Shown: positions 20,761 through 32,974, counted from the first letter of the stretch. The stretch: DNA of 64,000 bases from Lepiota brunneoincarnata (GCA_023014365.1 JAEBUN010000020.1:744001-808000), one strand, 5' to 3'. Notes: generated from the letters alone by a model not told the origin. Program-made: numbers and translations.

Positions 20761-23700
20761 GACTCAGAATCCAAGTCTCTCCAGTTGACAGTGGAACTTG
20801 AGACCACCAACTTGGCAGAATGCAAAACAGTCAAGGCATTGGTGGATTCCAGTGCAACCGGTTCCTTCATTGACCAAGACTTTGTGTGTGCTGCTCGCCT
20901 CAGTACTCACCACTTATCCAATCCCATCCCGGTGTTCAATGTAGATGGGACTCCGAATGAGGCTGGACAAATTTCCAAAGTGGTAGATGTGGTCTTACAC
21001 TATCAAAACCATGCCAAATGTACGCTGTTAGCAGTAACCAAGTTGGGGAAGCAAGAACTCCTTCTGGGATTCACATGGCTGAAGCTTCATAACCCGGAAA
21101 TTGACTGGCAAACTGGAGAAGTCAAGTTATCCCAATGCCCCTCACACTGTACAGAATGCCAAGACCAGTCGCACGCTGAATGCCATGCCTGAAAACTCCA
21201 AGCCAGTTGCATCTGTGCCTGCTGACTCAGCCCCTTCCCCACCTTAGATGAAGAAGAGGATGAGGATGAGCCAGCCCTCCCTGCTGAAGAGCCGGAGGAG
21301 CCTTTAGAAGATGGGGATCGCATCTTTGCAGTGGGACTCCTCCCTCCAAAGCCTACTCCAGAGGTGATTGCTGCAGGCTCTACCACCTCTCAGCGCCTAG
21401 CAGAAGCCTTCCTCCAGAATTCCCAGATCGATAGCCCCCAGAATTCTGGCTTCCAAGCACATGTCCCCCCATATCTTCAGGAGTATGCTGCCGTCTTTGC
21501 CAAGGAGTCCTTTGACATGCTCCTGGATCACTGACCCTGGGACCATGCAATAGAGCTTGTTCTGGGAGCAGACCCCAAGGGGTGCAAGGTCTATCCACTG
21601 TCCCCTCTCAAGCAGAAGGAACTGGACAAATTCCTACAGGAAAACTTGTCTTCTGGTTGGATACACCCATCTAAGTCTCCTATGGCTTCCCCAGTCTTCT
21701 TCATTAAAAAAAAGGATGGCTTGCTTTGCCTAGTACAGGATTACCAAGCACTCAATGCCCTCACGGTGAAGAACAAGTATCCTCTACCCCTCATCTCTGA
21801 GCTGGTTGCACAGCTCCAAGGAGCAAAGTACTTCACCAAACTAGATGTTCAATGGGGCTTTAATAATGTCTGGATTAAGCCAGGAGACAAGTGGAAGGCA
21901 GCATTTCGCACCAATAGGGGCCACTTCAAACCCTTTGTCATGTTCTTCGGCCTCACTAACAGCCCAGCCACCTTCCAGACAATGATGAATGACATCTTTC
22001 ATGAACTTATCATGGAAGGAGTTGTGGTCGTCTACCTGGATGATATCCTCATCTTCACCCAGATCTTGGAGCAGCATAGGGATGTTGTTAGGTGTGTCAT
22101 GGAGATCCTTCAACAGCACAAGCTCTACCTACAGCCGGAAAAGTGTGACTTCGAGCGCACTTGCATTGAGTACCTAGGACTCATCATCTCGGAAAACTCT
22201 ATCAAGATGGACCCGGTCAAAGTTGCAGGAGTCAAGGAGTGGCCGACCCCCAAGGATAAGTTAGGGCTTCAGTCTTTCCTGGGTTTTACAAACTTCTACC
22301 ACCACTTCATCCAGGACTTCTCCCACATAGCCCGACCCCTCTTCGACCTCACCTGAACCAGTGCTACATGGCAGTGGAACTCGGAACAGCAAGCAGCATT
22401 TGATGGCTTGAAGGCAGCTATCACTTCGGCTCCAGTTTTGGCTTCTCCAGATGATAAGGCACCCTTCCAAGTAGAAGCCAATAGTTTGGATTTTGCCATG
22501 GGGGCTGTACTCTCTCAACTCTCCAGAGATGATGAAAAGTAGCACCCAGTAGCATTCTACTCTAAAGCCTTGTCTCCGGTGGAACACAACTACAAGATCC
22601 ATGATAAGGAGATGCTGGCCATTATCCGAGCACTGGAAGAGTGGAGACACTTCCTTGGAGGAGCATCGGAAAAGTTTGAAATCTGGACAGATCACAAGAA
22701 CTTAGAGTATTTCATGACCGCTCAGAAGCTAAACTGCCGCCAGGCACGTTGGTCCCTCTATCTTTCCCGGTTTGACTTCTCTCTTCACCATTGCCCTGGT
22801 CGCAGCATGGGAAAGTCCAATGCCTTGTCTTGGAGATCTGATCATGGCTCAGGAGCACAGGATAATGCTGACATTACGCTTCTCCCAGCATCTCTCTTCG
22901 CAGTACAAGCTGTTGACAGGATCTCTCTTCAAGGGGAAGAGCAAGCCCTCCTCCGAGGCATCCACTCTGGAGACTGAGGAGGCAGACAAGAGGAAACAGT
23001 GGCCAAAGCAGCCTGGGAACTCCAGAAGTCTGCAACATGCTCAGTGCGCAGTGCCGTGTGGTCAGAACTGGATGGCTTGCTTCTCTTCCGAGGCAAAATA
23101 TATGTTCCAGACGATGCAGCACTCTGCCAACGCATTGTAGCCCTTCACTATGATTCCTGAATTGGGGGACATGCAGGCCAATGGAAAACTCTGGAACTTG
23201 TCTCCCGAAACTACTGGTGGCCCAACATGTCTCGCTACATTGGTCAGTATGTTTCTACATGTGACCTGTGCCTCTGTGCAAAACCAATCTGGAAACTCCC
23301 TGTTGGAGAACTTCACCCTCTCCCCATTCCAGAAGCCCAATGGGATACCATTAGCATAGACTTTGGAGTGGAACTCCCAGAGTCTAATGGGTATGATGCT
23401 GTTATGACTGTGGTTGACTCTGTCTCCAAACATGCTCATTTCATCCCAACACACACTACCCTTACAGTGGATGGAGCAGCACGGCTATTTCTCCATCATG
23501 TATGGAAACTACATGGACTTCCACATCAAGTGGTCTTGGATCGGGGTCCTCAGTTCATTGCATCATTCACCAGAGAACTCTACCACTTACTCAGAATCAA
23601 AGGGGCTTCCTCTACAGCATGGCACCCCCAATCAGATGGGCAGACAGAACGGGTCAACCAGGAATTGGACCAATACCTCCAGATCTTTGTCAATGAGCAA

Positions 23701-24480
23701 CAGAACAATTGGCATGACCTTCTCCCCCTGGTGGAATTCCAGCACAACAACCACATCCATACTTCCACCCAACACTCACCATTCATCCTAGACACTGGCT
23801 GAAACCCAAGAATGGGGTTTGAACCCCGCCAACAACCGTCTCAGCTGGAAAGAGTCAATGAGTTCAAATCCCAGATGGAATTGGCATTGGAGGAGGCAAG
23901 ATCGGCACTCGCAAAGTCCAAAGATGACATGGCAAGGTACTACAACCAACGGCGAACCCCAACTCTGGAGTTCAAGCCCAGAGACAAGGTTTTCCTGGAT
24001 GTGTTGGACATACAAACCACACAACCATCCAAGAAACTCTCACATTGCTGGTTAGGACCCTATGTGATCGACAAGCAGGTCAGCTCCAATGCATACTGAC
24101 TGAAGCTACCGAAATCCATGAGACACCTCCATCCAGTCTTCAATGTGGTCAAGCTCACACTCGCTCCCACTGACCCCATTCCCAGACGCCAGCCCAAACC
24201 ACTGCCAGCACCCATCATCATTGAGGATGAAGAAGAGTGGGAAGTTGAGGAAATCCTAAATAGCCGCATCCACTGGAGGAGACTCCAGTTCCTAGTGAAA
24301 TGGAAGGACTTTGGGATTGAAGAAAACTCCTGGGAATCAGCCAAGGACATCCATGCCCCCAACTGCATAATAGAATTCTATCAACAACACCCAGGAGCTC
24401 TGAGACAGATCAGGAGTCTCACATTTGGCTCAATCCCCTTCTGTGCCCTCAATCCGACCATTGTGCCAAGTTGTCACAAC
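20761..24480 (+). pseudogene. pol: Pol of Gypsy-2 with several stops
   Basis: Protease region at about 20839 (ALVDSSATGSFID, with Ser where the catalytic triad usually has Gly), RT 21646-22356 with YLDDILIF, RNase H about 22440-22860, integrase zinc finger (ending CDLCLCAK, about 23260), catalytic core with SIDFGVELP, LDRGPQF and GQTERVNQE (about 23340-23670), and a chromodomain (VEEILNSRIHW, 24244-24370). Stops at 21533, 22354, 22540, 23802 and 24098 interrupt the frame; four of these are TGA where relatives have Arg and one is TAG for Trp. All are C-to-T or G-to-A changes. Confidence 0.88.
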
Positions 24481-24506
24481 CTTGAAGGGGGGGGGGGGGG
24501 GGTAGG

Positions 24507-25015
24507 TGTAAGGGGAACTCCAGGTCATCGCTCACAACTGCAGACTCGGAATTCCAATTTCTAGCCTTCCTGCACTCAGAAATCTGATCCCCAGCCCTCC
24601 TGCACTTGGAAATCCGATTTCCAGACTCCCAATGCTCAGGGATCCGATTTCCAGCCTTCCTACACTTGGAAATCTGATTTCCAGCCTCCCAATGCTCAGA
24701 AATCCGATTTCCCACCCCCATGGGCCCGGAAATCCATCCCCCAACACCCCAGTACTCAGAATTCCCTCCTACACCCCTCCGATGTGGACACAAACCCTCA
24801 CTGGCATGCATGACCCTATCCTGAGCCCATTCCCAACTATACTTACTTTAGGCATCCCTGACACCTCACGGCCATTTATGTAGAGTAGATTACTCAACTT
24901 GGACCTTATGGCAGGTAGTATAAGTAGTGTAGGTGAGCTTGGAGAAACCTTACTTGATTCTCTAAGGTTTCTCCCTGCTCAGCCGACGCAACACGGCGAC
25001 CAGGTCGCCCTTACA
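24507..25015 (+). repeat. 3' LTR of Gypsy-2
   Basis: 509 bp from TGTAAGGGGA to CGCCCTTACA, preceded by the G-rich tract at 24487-24502. It has fewer internal minisatellite units than the 5' LTR and lacks its 52-bp duplication. Confidence 0.9.
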
Positions 25016-25020
25016 ATAGC

Positions 25021-25758
25021 CCAGTGTCCAGTTTGTTTGCATTGAATGCATCAGGATCTGTCATTGGGTTTAGGGTTTGGAATTTGTTGAATGGGAGCAG
25101 GGGAGTTCTGTATTGGGGTTGGTTTGGTGATTTTACGGAAGGGGTTGTTATTTCTGACAGGATTCTTCCTTTCTGATGTGGGAGTTGGAGTGTCTTTGTT
25201 GGTGGGGGGTACCATGTTGGTCTGTTTCTTTCTTGGCATTTGGGACATGAGTCCTTGGCGAGTGAGGAGAAATGCCTCATAGTTTTTGGTCCACTTTCAT
25301 TGGGCATGGAAAGCATTGTGGAGTTTTGTTTGTTTGACATGATGGATGTAGTTTGACCATACTTCTCAGTCATAGTCACTGATGGGGGCATTGTTGACTT
25401 TGTCTGTGAGGAATTGGGTAGAGGCAATTGTGCATAAGTCTTCTACGCTGGTTGTGGTTGGTTCTAGATTCTTTATTCCAGCTGTGTGGAAGTTGATGGG
25501 TAAAGTGGCTACTGGTTCTGGTTCAGGTGTAGTGTTGGGATCAGGGGTTTCATTTCTGACATTGATGAAGGCATTAGAGGGATGTGAATGGGCATGGTCT
25601 TGGGATTGGAGTCGGGGAGTTTCTTTTGATGTTGGGATCATCGATGATGATGACAGAGGAGGTAGTGGAGGAAGAGGAGAAGGGGGGGGAGTAGATTGGG
25701 GATGGATGAGGTCAAGGTTGTTCATGGATATTGTTGGGTACGTTTGGTAGTAGAGCAA
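25021..25758 (-). pseudogene. Gypsy-3 post-chromodomain tail with first zinc-knuckle half
   Basis: The minus-strand frame is rich in Pro/Ser/Thr (LPPLPPLSSSSMIPTSKET near its start) and later in basic/Pro segments (MSQMPRKKQTNMVPPTNKDT). It ends in CIQCKQTGHW at the Gypsy-2 insertion. A frameshift or stop near 25370 breaks it. Zinc knuckles usually end Gag; finding them after the chromodomain suggests an extra RNA-binding or substitute nucleocapsid region. Confidence 0.65.
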
Positions 25759-28712
25759 AGTTGCTTCTGGTAGGTTCTGGGTAGTTCCTGGTCGTTGCTG
25801 TTAAGTTGGTGTTCTTCTTTATACTCTTCTAAGTACTCATCGGCATTGTTGTGGAGATCCTCTTCAGATATCCATTGATTCTCCATGTGGGAGTATCCTT
25901 TCCAATGTATGTAGTATTGGAGTCTTCCACGATATTGGTGGTGATTGAGAATAGTGTCTATTTCATATTCTTCTTTTTCATTGATGATGTCTGGTGGAGG
26001 TGGCATCAGATGAGGTCCGTATGCTTCTGTTTCATTGTATGGGGTTAGGAGGTTTCAGTGGAACACTGGGTGTATCTTCCATTTGATCGGAAGTTTTAAT
26101 TTGTAAGTGAGTGGCGATAGGACTTCTGAGATAAGGAAAGGTCCTAGTCTTTTTGGGGATATTTTGTTGGAGATGAAGGGGAGTTTGAGGTTCTTGGCTT
26201 CTAGCCATACTTTCTGATGTGTTTCAAGGGGTTTGACAGTTCTTCTGGTTCTTTGTTTCATAATGTCGGCAGAGAGTTGGTGTGCTGCGTGTGCTTCTTT
26301 TCTGGCATCATCAAGGAGTCTGATGCATTTGTCTACTGATGGAAAGTTTGATGTTTCCATTACCATGGGTATTGGTGGAGGGTTGTATCCCATGATTAGT
26401 TCGAATGGGGATTTCTGCCTTGAGGCATGTATTTTGGAGTTGTGTGTGAACTCGGCGATAGGGAGGGTTTCTGACCAGTCAAGGGGATTCCTAGTGCAGT
26501 ATATGGCAAGGTAAGTCTTGATTTCTTGATTATATTGTTCTGTGGAACCATCTGTCTAGGGATGGTATGTGGTTGAGAATGCCTGTTGGATGTTGAGGTG
26601 TTTGGCTAGCTCTTGGAGGGAGTTGGCAGCAAATCTGGGGTCTTGATCTGATATGATCTTGTTGGGTAATCCGAATCTGGTGAAGACTTTTTCTATTAAT
26701 AGCCATCCAATGTCATTGGCGTTTGATCGATCTGAGGTTGGGATGAAAATTACCCCCTTCATAAGGCCGTGGTCCACCATGGACAATATCGCATTATGAC
26801 CGGCACTAGGTGGTAAACCGGTGATAAGATCCCATGAGATTTGAGCAAATGGGCATTTGGAAGATGATGGTGGGATTGGTTGAGTTGGTGCATGATCCAG
26901 TCTGCATATGATTTTGTGTTGCTGACACTCTGGACAGCCTTTGACGTAGTTCTTTATGAACATTGACATTCCTGGCCAATATACTTCTTTCTTGGCAAGG
27001 TGGTATGTTTCCTGTTCTCCAGGGTGGCCATGTGTAGGGTGGTTGTGGTATCTTGCGATGACATCACATCTGAGTTGGAGGTCTTCTGGAATGATGACAT
27101 GTTCTTGGAACATGAGGAGTAGACTGTTTGAGGTCAGAACTGTTCCAAAATCTTTATTGGCAGTGTTAGGGTGAGTTTCCTTTAGGAGTTTGAACACTTT
27201 GGTGGTTCTAGCATCGTATTTGGGTGATTCCGTGATTCTTCCTTGGAGTTCCATATCGACAGTGGTGATAAAGAGATGTTCTGGGAGTACTGTAATCAGG
27301 TTTTGATCTTCTATGTTGGCAGTAGCAACAAAGAGGTTGTTTGGAAGCATGGTGACGTCTTTGTTATCATTATCCTCATTGGGGATGTGGTCTGGACATC
27401 TTGATAGAGTGTCTGGTGCAGGAATCTTTGATCCTGGGACGTGTTCTAACTTGAAGTTGTAGTCTGCGAGGGTCTGGACCCATCATGCTTGTCCGCGGTT
27501 GATTTTCTGGGGTTTACACCAGTATGTGAGGTTCTCATGGTCCGTTCTGATATGGACAGTATGGGGGCTGCCAAGGAGGTAGTGGCGCCATTCTTTGAGG
27601 GCTCGGATAATAGCGAGGAGTTCCCTGTTGTAGATGTTGTAATTGCATTCTGCTGGTCCAAACATCTTTGAATAGAATGATATAGGTTTCCGTATTCCGT
27701 TGATGTCATGTTGGTACAGGACAGCTCCTGATGCAAATTTGGAAGTGTCAGCTTCTATTTCAAAGGGTTTTGTGGAGTCAGGCATGAGGAGTACCGGTTC
27801 CTTTAAGAATTTGTTCTTGAGCATTTCAAACGCTTTTTGTTGTTCTTCTTTCCATTCAAATTTGTTCGATTTGGATAGGAGTTGGTTGAGGGGTTTGGTG
27901 TGGTGGGAGTAGCTGCAGATGAACTTCCAGTAGAAGTTGCAGAATCCAATGAATTTCCGAATATGTCAGACTGTTTTTGGCACTGGCCAGTCTTCTATTC
28001 CCTTGAGTTTTCTGGGATCCATTTTGATTTCGTCTGGCATAATGATCATGCTGAGATATTTGAGTTGCTGTTTGTTGAATTTGCATTTCTCCATTTTGAG
28101 GTAGAGGTCATTTTCCTGCAGGATTTGCAGTACTTTTTCCATAAGTCGGTTGGTTTCTTCCTGGGTTTTACCGTAGATTAGGATATCATCCATGTAGATG
28201 ATGATTCCTCCTTTCTCCATTATCTTGGAGAATAACATGTCCATCATATGTTGGAACGTCGCAGGACTGTTGCAAAGTCCAAAAAACATGACAGTCAGTT
28301 CAAAAAGACCCATGGGAGTCTTGAACGCTGCTTTCCATTGATTGCCATCTTTGATTCTGACATTATTGTATCCTAGGCGGATGTTGAGCTTAGTGAAATA
28401 CTTAGCTCCTTTGAGTTTATCCATGATAGAGGAAATCATGGGGATTGGGTATGTGTTTTTGACCATATGATCATTTAGATAACAATAGTCTTGGCATGGT
28501 TGGAGGTCTCCTCCTTTCTTGGCAACAAAGAAGAATGGTGATGCCATAGGGGATTTTGAGGGGCAGATGTACCCTTTTCAAAGGTTTTCGTCTATAAATT
28601 TCTTGAGTGCTTTTTCTTTGGTGGGTACCACTTGATAAGGTTTCATTGATTTTGCTTCAAATGTCGGTTTTAGTTTGATTTTGTGATCAAACGTCCTTGA
28701 TGGTGGAAACCG
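25722..28712 (-). pseudogene. pol: Gypsy-3 pol: RT, RNase H, integrase, chromodomain
   Basis: RT begins at RFPPSRTFDHKIKLKP (28712 down) and contains YMDDILIYG (about 28190). RNase H spans 27830-27480, with IEADTSKFASGA at about 27755. The integrase (27230-26400) has the zinc finger ending CPECQQHK and core motifs ISWDLITGLP, ISDQDPRF and TDGSTEQYNQE. The chromodomain (EYEIDTILNHHQYRG, 25980-25840) follows. Stops at ENL-stop-[10 protein letters not shown]-stop-HI and QA-stop-WVQTL are TGA where Arg is expected; TTYHP-stop-TDG is TAG for Gln. It is a dead copy. Confidence 0.88.
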
Positions 28713-29714
28713 ATCATTGGCTATATCATTAAAGAACTCTATAGAGGATTGGTACTATATCCCGTAGTAGCCAGTTCGACCGGACTGAGGATATTCGAGC
28801 CTCGGAAGTGTTCAAACCAGCTCATTATCACTAAGCTTAGTGAACCAAGCTATCAGAATGCTCTCCGGAGGGATTCAGGACTCTACATAGCCTATCGAGT
28901 ATACCCCAGTCGCATCAAGGGACCTTACGAGCAGTTTTCTGATGAACCCGAATGCGTTTGAACATAAAAGAATGTACCTAGCGGCTGTCGCAGGCGTATT
29001 ACGTCTATAGCAAGTTCAATAATGATGACCGGACCACGGAACGGAACGTCCAACATTCAGGAGGCAATACCCGATGCCCAAAACCCTAGAAATATCAAAG
29101 ACTCCTAATTAACAAGTGCTTTGGGGGTCCTGGCACTTCGGCATACTACTTAACTGAGATTAATTACAATGGATCAAGGAATTGTCCATCCGCTATACAT
29201 TCCGATCATAATTGATCCGGAAACTTAACGCACTCGTGTGGACGCAGAATAATGCAGACGAGCACGGAACACGTCTGGCTGGATTGCCATTCGTTAATCA
29301 GAGAAAAACCCATAACCCAGGGTGAGGTAGAAATGCTGCCAAACCTTCCAAAATGTTCTACAGTGCCTGTAACAATTAAGCTTATTGTTTTCTATTTCAT
29401 ATTTACTATCTCTCGTATCCAAACAATATAAATACGGTCACACTTGTTCGTGGAAAAGCAAGAGGTCTCACCCCCGCTTCCACATGCAAGTCTGCGAGCC
29501 GTGATCAAGAACGGTTTCAGAGGGCTATTTAGTGTGTGTCGTTAAGTGTGATTTCTTCGGTTGTCGACCAACCCAGAGACAGAGACAGAGACCAGAGTTC
29601 AGAGTTTAGAGTTCCAGAGTGCTAGAGACAGAGACAGAGACAGAGACCAGAGTTCAGAGACCAGAGACCAGAGACCAGAGACCCAGCGCTTTGAATTGAC
29701 AGGGGATTGTCCTT
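28713..29714. repeat. Dispersed 1-kb repeat, copy B, inside Gypsy-3
   Basis: 1002 bp, matching 14761-15765. On the minus strand Gypsy-3 reads WAKIFNKKAS just right of it and RFPPSRTFDH just left. These join to the usual KKAS-x-RFPPSR segment at the start of RT, so this copy is an insertion into Gypsy-3. No clear target duplication is seen. Its CpG sites are better preserved than those of copy A. Confidence 0.75.
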
Positions 29715-29789
29715 AGGAGGCTTTCTTGTTGAATATTTTAGCCCATCAGGCAAATCTTCAAGGGATCTCAGTGTTGCGCCGCAAAATCA

Positions 29790-31040
29790 TTTCATTTGTG
29801 AAATCACTAGCTAATAAAGTAACTAACTCTCCGTTACTGAATAATATCAGTATATGGCCATGGTCAGACACTGGGTGCGAGAGATTTAGAATACTATCTA
29901 AAATATGTGAAGGCGGACATCTCAGAAACAGAACCAGAACACCCAGACAAGTAAAAGTGATGTTAACTAACTTATGGGTGACAAGGCTATGGAAGAATGA
30001 CTCTGGTATGAATGTACCTGAGCATTGTATCCGATACCGTGTTAACTAAGATATTAGTTAAGATACTCATGACTGCACAAAAAGACCCATTTCTTTGCCT
30101 CTGCCCTAGAAAGTGGACAAGTCGCAACACCTATGTCATCCAGATGGTACCTAGTCATAATAACAGGTCCAGGAGTGAATCTTGACAAAAGAATGTAGGG
30201 ATTAGCTGAATGCCCTGACAAGAATGTCCCCTTGAAACGGTTCTGATGATATTGAAACCTAAGGGATCAAATGGGGGTATCCCAGAGGATACTCAGGGAA
30301 GGATGCCCCCTCATAAAAAAAACAAAAATAGATCAGAAATGATGAACTAGAAAATGAAGATTGATAAGAATAGAATAAGCTAATTAATTCTAGTGTTAGT
30401 CTACTACCTGAAGACTATGGAAGTGGACTTTAGAACATTAGGGTTGAAAAGCTCAGGTGTGGAGAGTCCAAGAATAAAATAAAAACCAATAGATAAACAT
30501 TAGTGAGGAAACTCACTAACCCGGCTAGCTGTGATATAAATAGCCAGGCACCTAGGGAGCAAGTCCCTGAGAGCAAATTGATGTCACTGATATCGGAACT
30601 CCTAGAATGATGCTCCTAAATGATGAGGAGACAATAAAATAATGAAGCTGAAGGCTTGTTTCAGGTATACCCATAAGTTAATTGTATATTGTTATAAAAA
30701 CTCGTCTGTAAATTACATGGGAGGCAAGAAACCACTTGCCTATTTCCCCCCCTGATTGTATGGTCAATTAGGATAGGAATATAAAGCAATTTTACACGAT
30801 TTTCTTCGGTCATAAGACCACCAGAGACTTAACAAGTTATACTCTTTAAAACCAGACCCTGTGAAACGATTGAGATATTGACAGACCCTTCTGCTTGACT
30901 CGAGAACTGAATACGAGTTGCTACGCCTCTTCTGTTCTTAAGTAGAAAGTTCACTAACTTCCGTTTCTTTGGGTTCCTCTTAGAGGCCTTGCCTCAGAAG
31001 TATACCATTGAATTGTAGAGCTGTTTAATTGAGAAGCAAA
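29790..31040. other. AT-rich stretch, no certain gene; LTR-like patch at 30690-30850
   Basis: Minus-strand frames just right of repeat copy B may be decayed upstream parts of Gypsy-3. At 30775-30830 a TATAAAG is followed by TTCTTCGGT and a GGTC-ATAA-GACC hairpin plus CAGAGAC, the same layout as in the 1-kb repeat (TATAAATA, TTCTTCGGT, hairpin, CAGAGAC). This may be a diverged relative of that repeat. Confidence 0.4.
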
Positions 31041-31720
31041 CATAGTATGCTAGGGCCCGTTGAAAATGCTGTCCACTAGGTCTATCTAGTCTAAAGATAC
31101 TTACTGCAGGAGCTTGCTAGAAGCCTGTCTCGCTGAGTAGTATAAAAGTTTTATTGCCTTGTTCAGAAGCTGTAGTGTGCTAGGGCCTGTTAGATAACAC
31201 CGTCCACTAGGCCTACTAGCTTAAAGACACTTACCACAGGAGCTTGTCAAAAGCCTGTCTCGCTGGGTAGTGTAAATTTACAGTATTGTCAAGAGAAAAG
31301 GACATAGTACACTAGGGCCCGTTAGAACACGTTTGTTAGGGGAAGTTAAGAGCGCTGGAACCAATTTGATATTTGGGTGGCAAATACAATCGACACCCAC
31401 ACTACTTATATACATAGTGGTCTGCGCACAGACCAGGTAGCCAAACACTATGTAGCTACTAGAATATAACATACGCAGACAATACACAAACAATGTAAGT
31501 TGTACACGGATCAGACTTGGGGATGGGGGTGGCCAAAGGCCAAGGCCGGGCTTAGGCATCAGGCATCGGCTAGAGAGGCTGAGCCCAGACACCCAACTGC
31601 AGACCCCTAGACATACCTTGCGTAAGGGGGTGCACAAACACTAGTCCCCTTACAATGTTGTCTGCTAGGTCTACAGAGGATCACTGATTGCGAAAGCTTG
31701 CATTTTGCCTGACTTATCGA
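31040..31720. repeat. Tandem repeat of about 130-bp units
   Basis: Three units begin near 31046, 31176 and 31307 with GCTAGGGCCCGTT-like starts and share CTTAC(T/C)(G/A)CAGGAGCTTG and GAAGCCTGTCTCGCTG-type blocks. The third unit is split by a solo LTR. Confidence 0.65.
31334..31654. mobile_element. Solo LTR (family TGTTAGGGG...CCCCTTACA), copy 2
   Basis: 321 bp, opposite in orientation to 9614-9960. Flanks ACGTT (31329-31333) and ATGTT (31655-31659) are a 5-bp target duplication with one CG-to-TG change. It interrupts the third unit of a tandem repeat. Confidence 0.8.
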
Positions 31721-31969
31721 ATTGTGAAGATATTAGTTAACATATTATATAGTAACGACCATCAAAGTTCCCATTGTATTCAGATAGAACAACTGTCTGT
31801 CTAGTTGGAGACTAAGAGAATAACGTGCCAAAAACCCTAAAAACACTAGAATTGAATATATTTCTGGAGATCTGTGACAACCTCTCCCCCACAAACTTAT
31901 AAAGTCAGAATTAGCAAACCTGTTAACAAACTTCATTTTCAATCTCCAAAAGTGATCTGCATTTCAATG

Positions 31970-32109
31970 TAATAATGACATTTTGATAATTACACCAGAT
32001 AACACCATTTTTCTGAATAAAGGTCATAATTCTTTAATAATTCAATGTGAATTACAACACAGCCCCCACATTTTTCGACGTAAATTACGACTGGTAGGGG
32101 TTCACAGTG
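31970..32109. repeat. Truncated copy of the CACTA-type MITE
   Basis: 140 bp matching the right-hand part of 19498-19726 (from TAATAATGACATTTTG to GGTTCACAGTG). The left third with its inverted end is absent. Confidence 0.8.
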
Positions 32110-32974
32110 GAACAATGATGACAGGAGGCCAGGCTCGCATATCCGTCTTATAAAGTTATGATTTGCAGTGATCGTCACTACAGACCTACTCAGTTCTGTG
32201 AGGATGGCATAGGTGGCACCACAAATATGTGGGGTATATAGTTACAATCATACTGCTGTGATTCTCTGTTGAGACGGGGAGCTGTGGAGCTGAAGGACCG
32301 CAGGTCACACGCATGATGTTATCTCTGTACTATGTGCGTCGGTGGTTCGTTTTTAGTGCGCTTCGAGCAGTAAAGGAGCTGGGAGCACATGGCTGTTGTG
32401 GTTGTCCCCGAGGTCTTGTCCGGATTAGTGGAGGGAATGACGGGTGCCCCGCGAGCAGCTGTTGTCCGCTCTCCATACTGCCCCTTTTGGGGATAGCTCC
32501 AAGGGCCCAACACCGCTCGAGGTTTGCTTCCTCATACACGTTTACCACAGTGGCATAGCCTTCAGGCTGCGGCCTGCGCTTCAATTAAGCATGTGCTCGA
32601 GGTTACGTGATCAACGTACAGCCGCCTCAGGGCGGCCGGATGAGTTTCGTTTGTTGGATTGCTCAGTTCTTTCAATCGTGGGCGCGTGAGCCTGGCGTAC
32701 CCAAAGTAGTATTGTACCCATCTTGGTACACGTTAAGGGGGGTGATTGTCGCTGCCTAAGGCAAGATAGTTCCGCGACAGCTACACTAGTGACTCCGGTC
32801 GTTCCTCAAGCGATACCGTTCTGCCGAGTAACCAATCATGCTTCATGCTTGGCATCGCATCCAGGGCTTGTTTAACTTGACGCATCCCGGCAGAAGCGTG
32901 GAGTTGGATATGGGAGGGTATAAGTTGCCCATGGACCCCAATGATAGGCGTCCTCAGTAGCAGCCCAAGTAAAG
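32110..32974. other. Upstream stretch of the GMC gene, no other gene seen
   Basis: GC content rises here relative to the transposon-rich left. Short frames lack known motifs. The last few hundred bases presumably held the GMC promoter; no TATA box near 32975 is convincing. Confidence 0.5.

Larger units (their letters stand above)
18384..25015 (+). mobile_element. Gypsy-2: decayed Ty3/gypsy chromovirus-type element
   Basis: 6632 bp with LTRs 18384-19004 (621 bp) and 24507-25015 (509 bp) and the target ATAGC duplicated at 18379-18383 and 25016-25020. Internal order: primer site, gag with CCHC knuckle (split by a MITE), protease, RT, RNase H, integrase, chromodomain, then a run of about 17 G as polypurine tract before the 3' LTR. 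Several stops and frameshifts make it non-autonomous. Confidence 0.95.
17634..29790 (-). mobile_element. Gypsy-3: old Ty3/gypsy element, heavily nested and truncated
   Basis: The minus-strand order is: RT start (about 29790-29715 and 28712 down), RNase H, integrase, chromodomain, a Pro/Ser/Thr-rich tail with zinc knuckles, a purine tract, and a 3' LTR (17999-17634). It is interrupted by repeat copy B at 28713-29714 and by Gypsy-2 at 18384-25015. No 5' LTR, gag or protease could be found with confidence; the right-hand limit is approximate. Several stops are at former CGA codons. Confidence 0.8.

Noticed and set aside
14761..29714. The two 1-kb repeats as the LTRs of one giant element
   Set aside because: Copy B is inserted in the RT of Gypsy-3, which extends on both sides of it, so the intervening 13 kb is not the internal region of one element.
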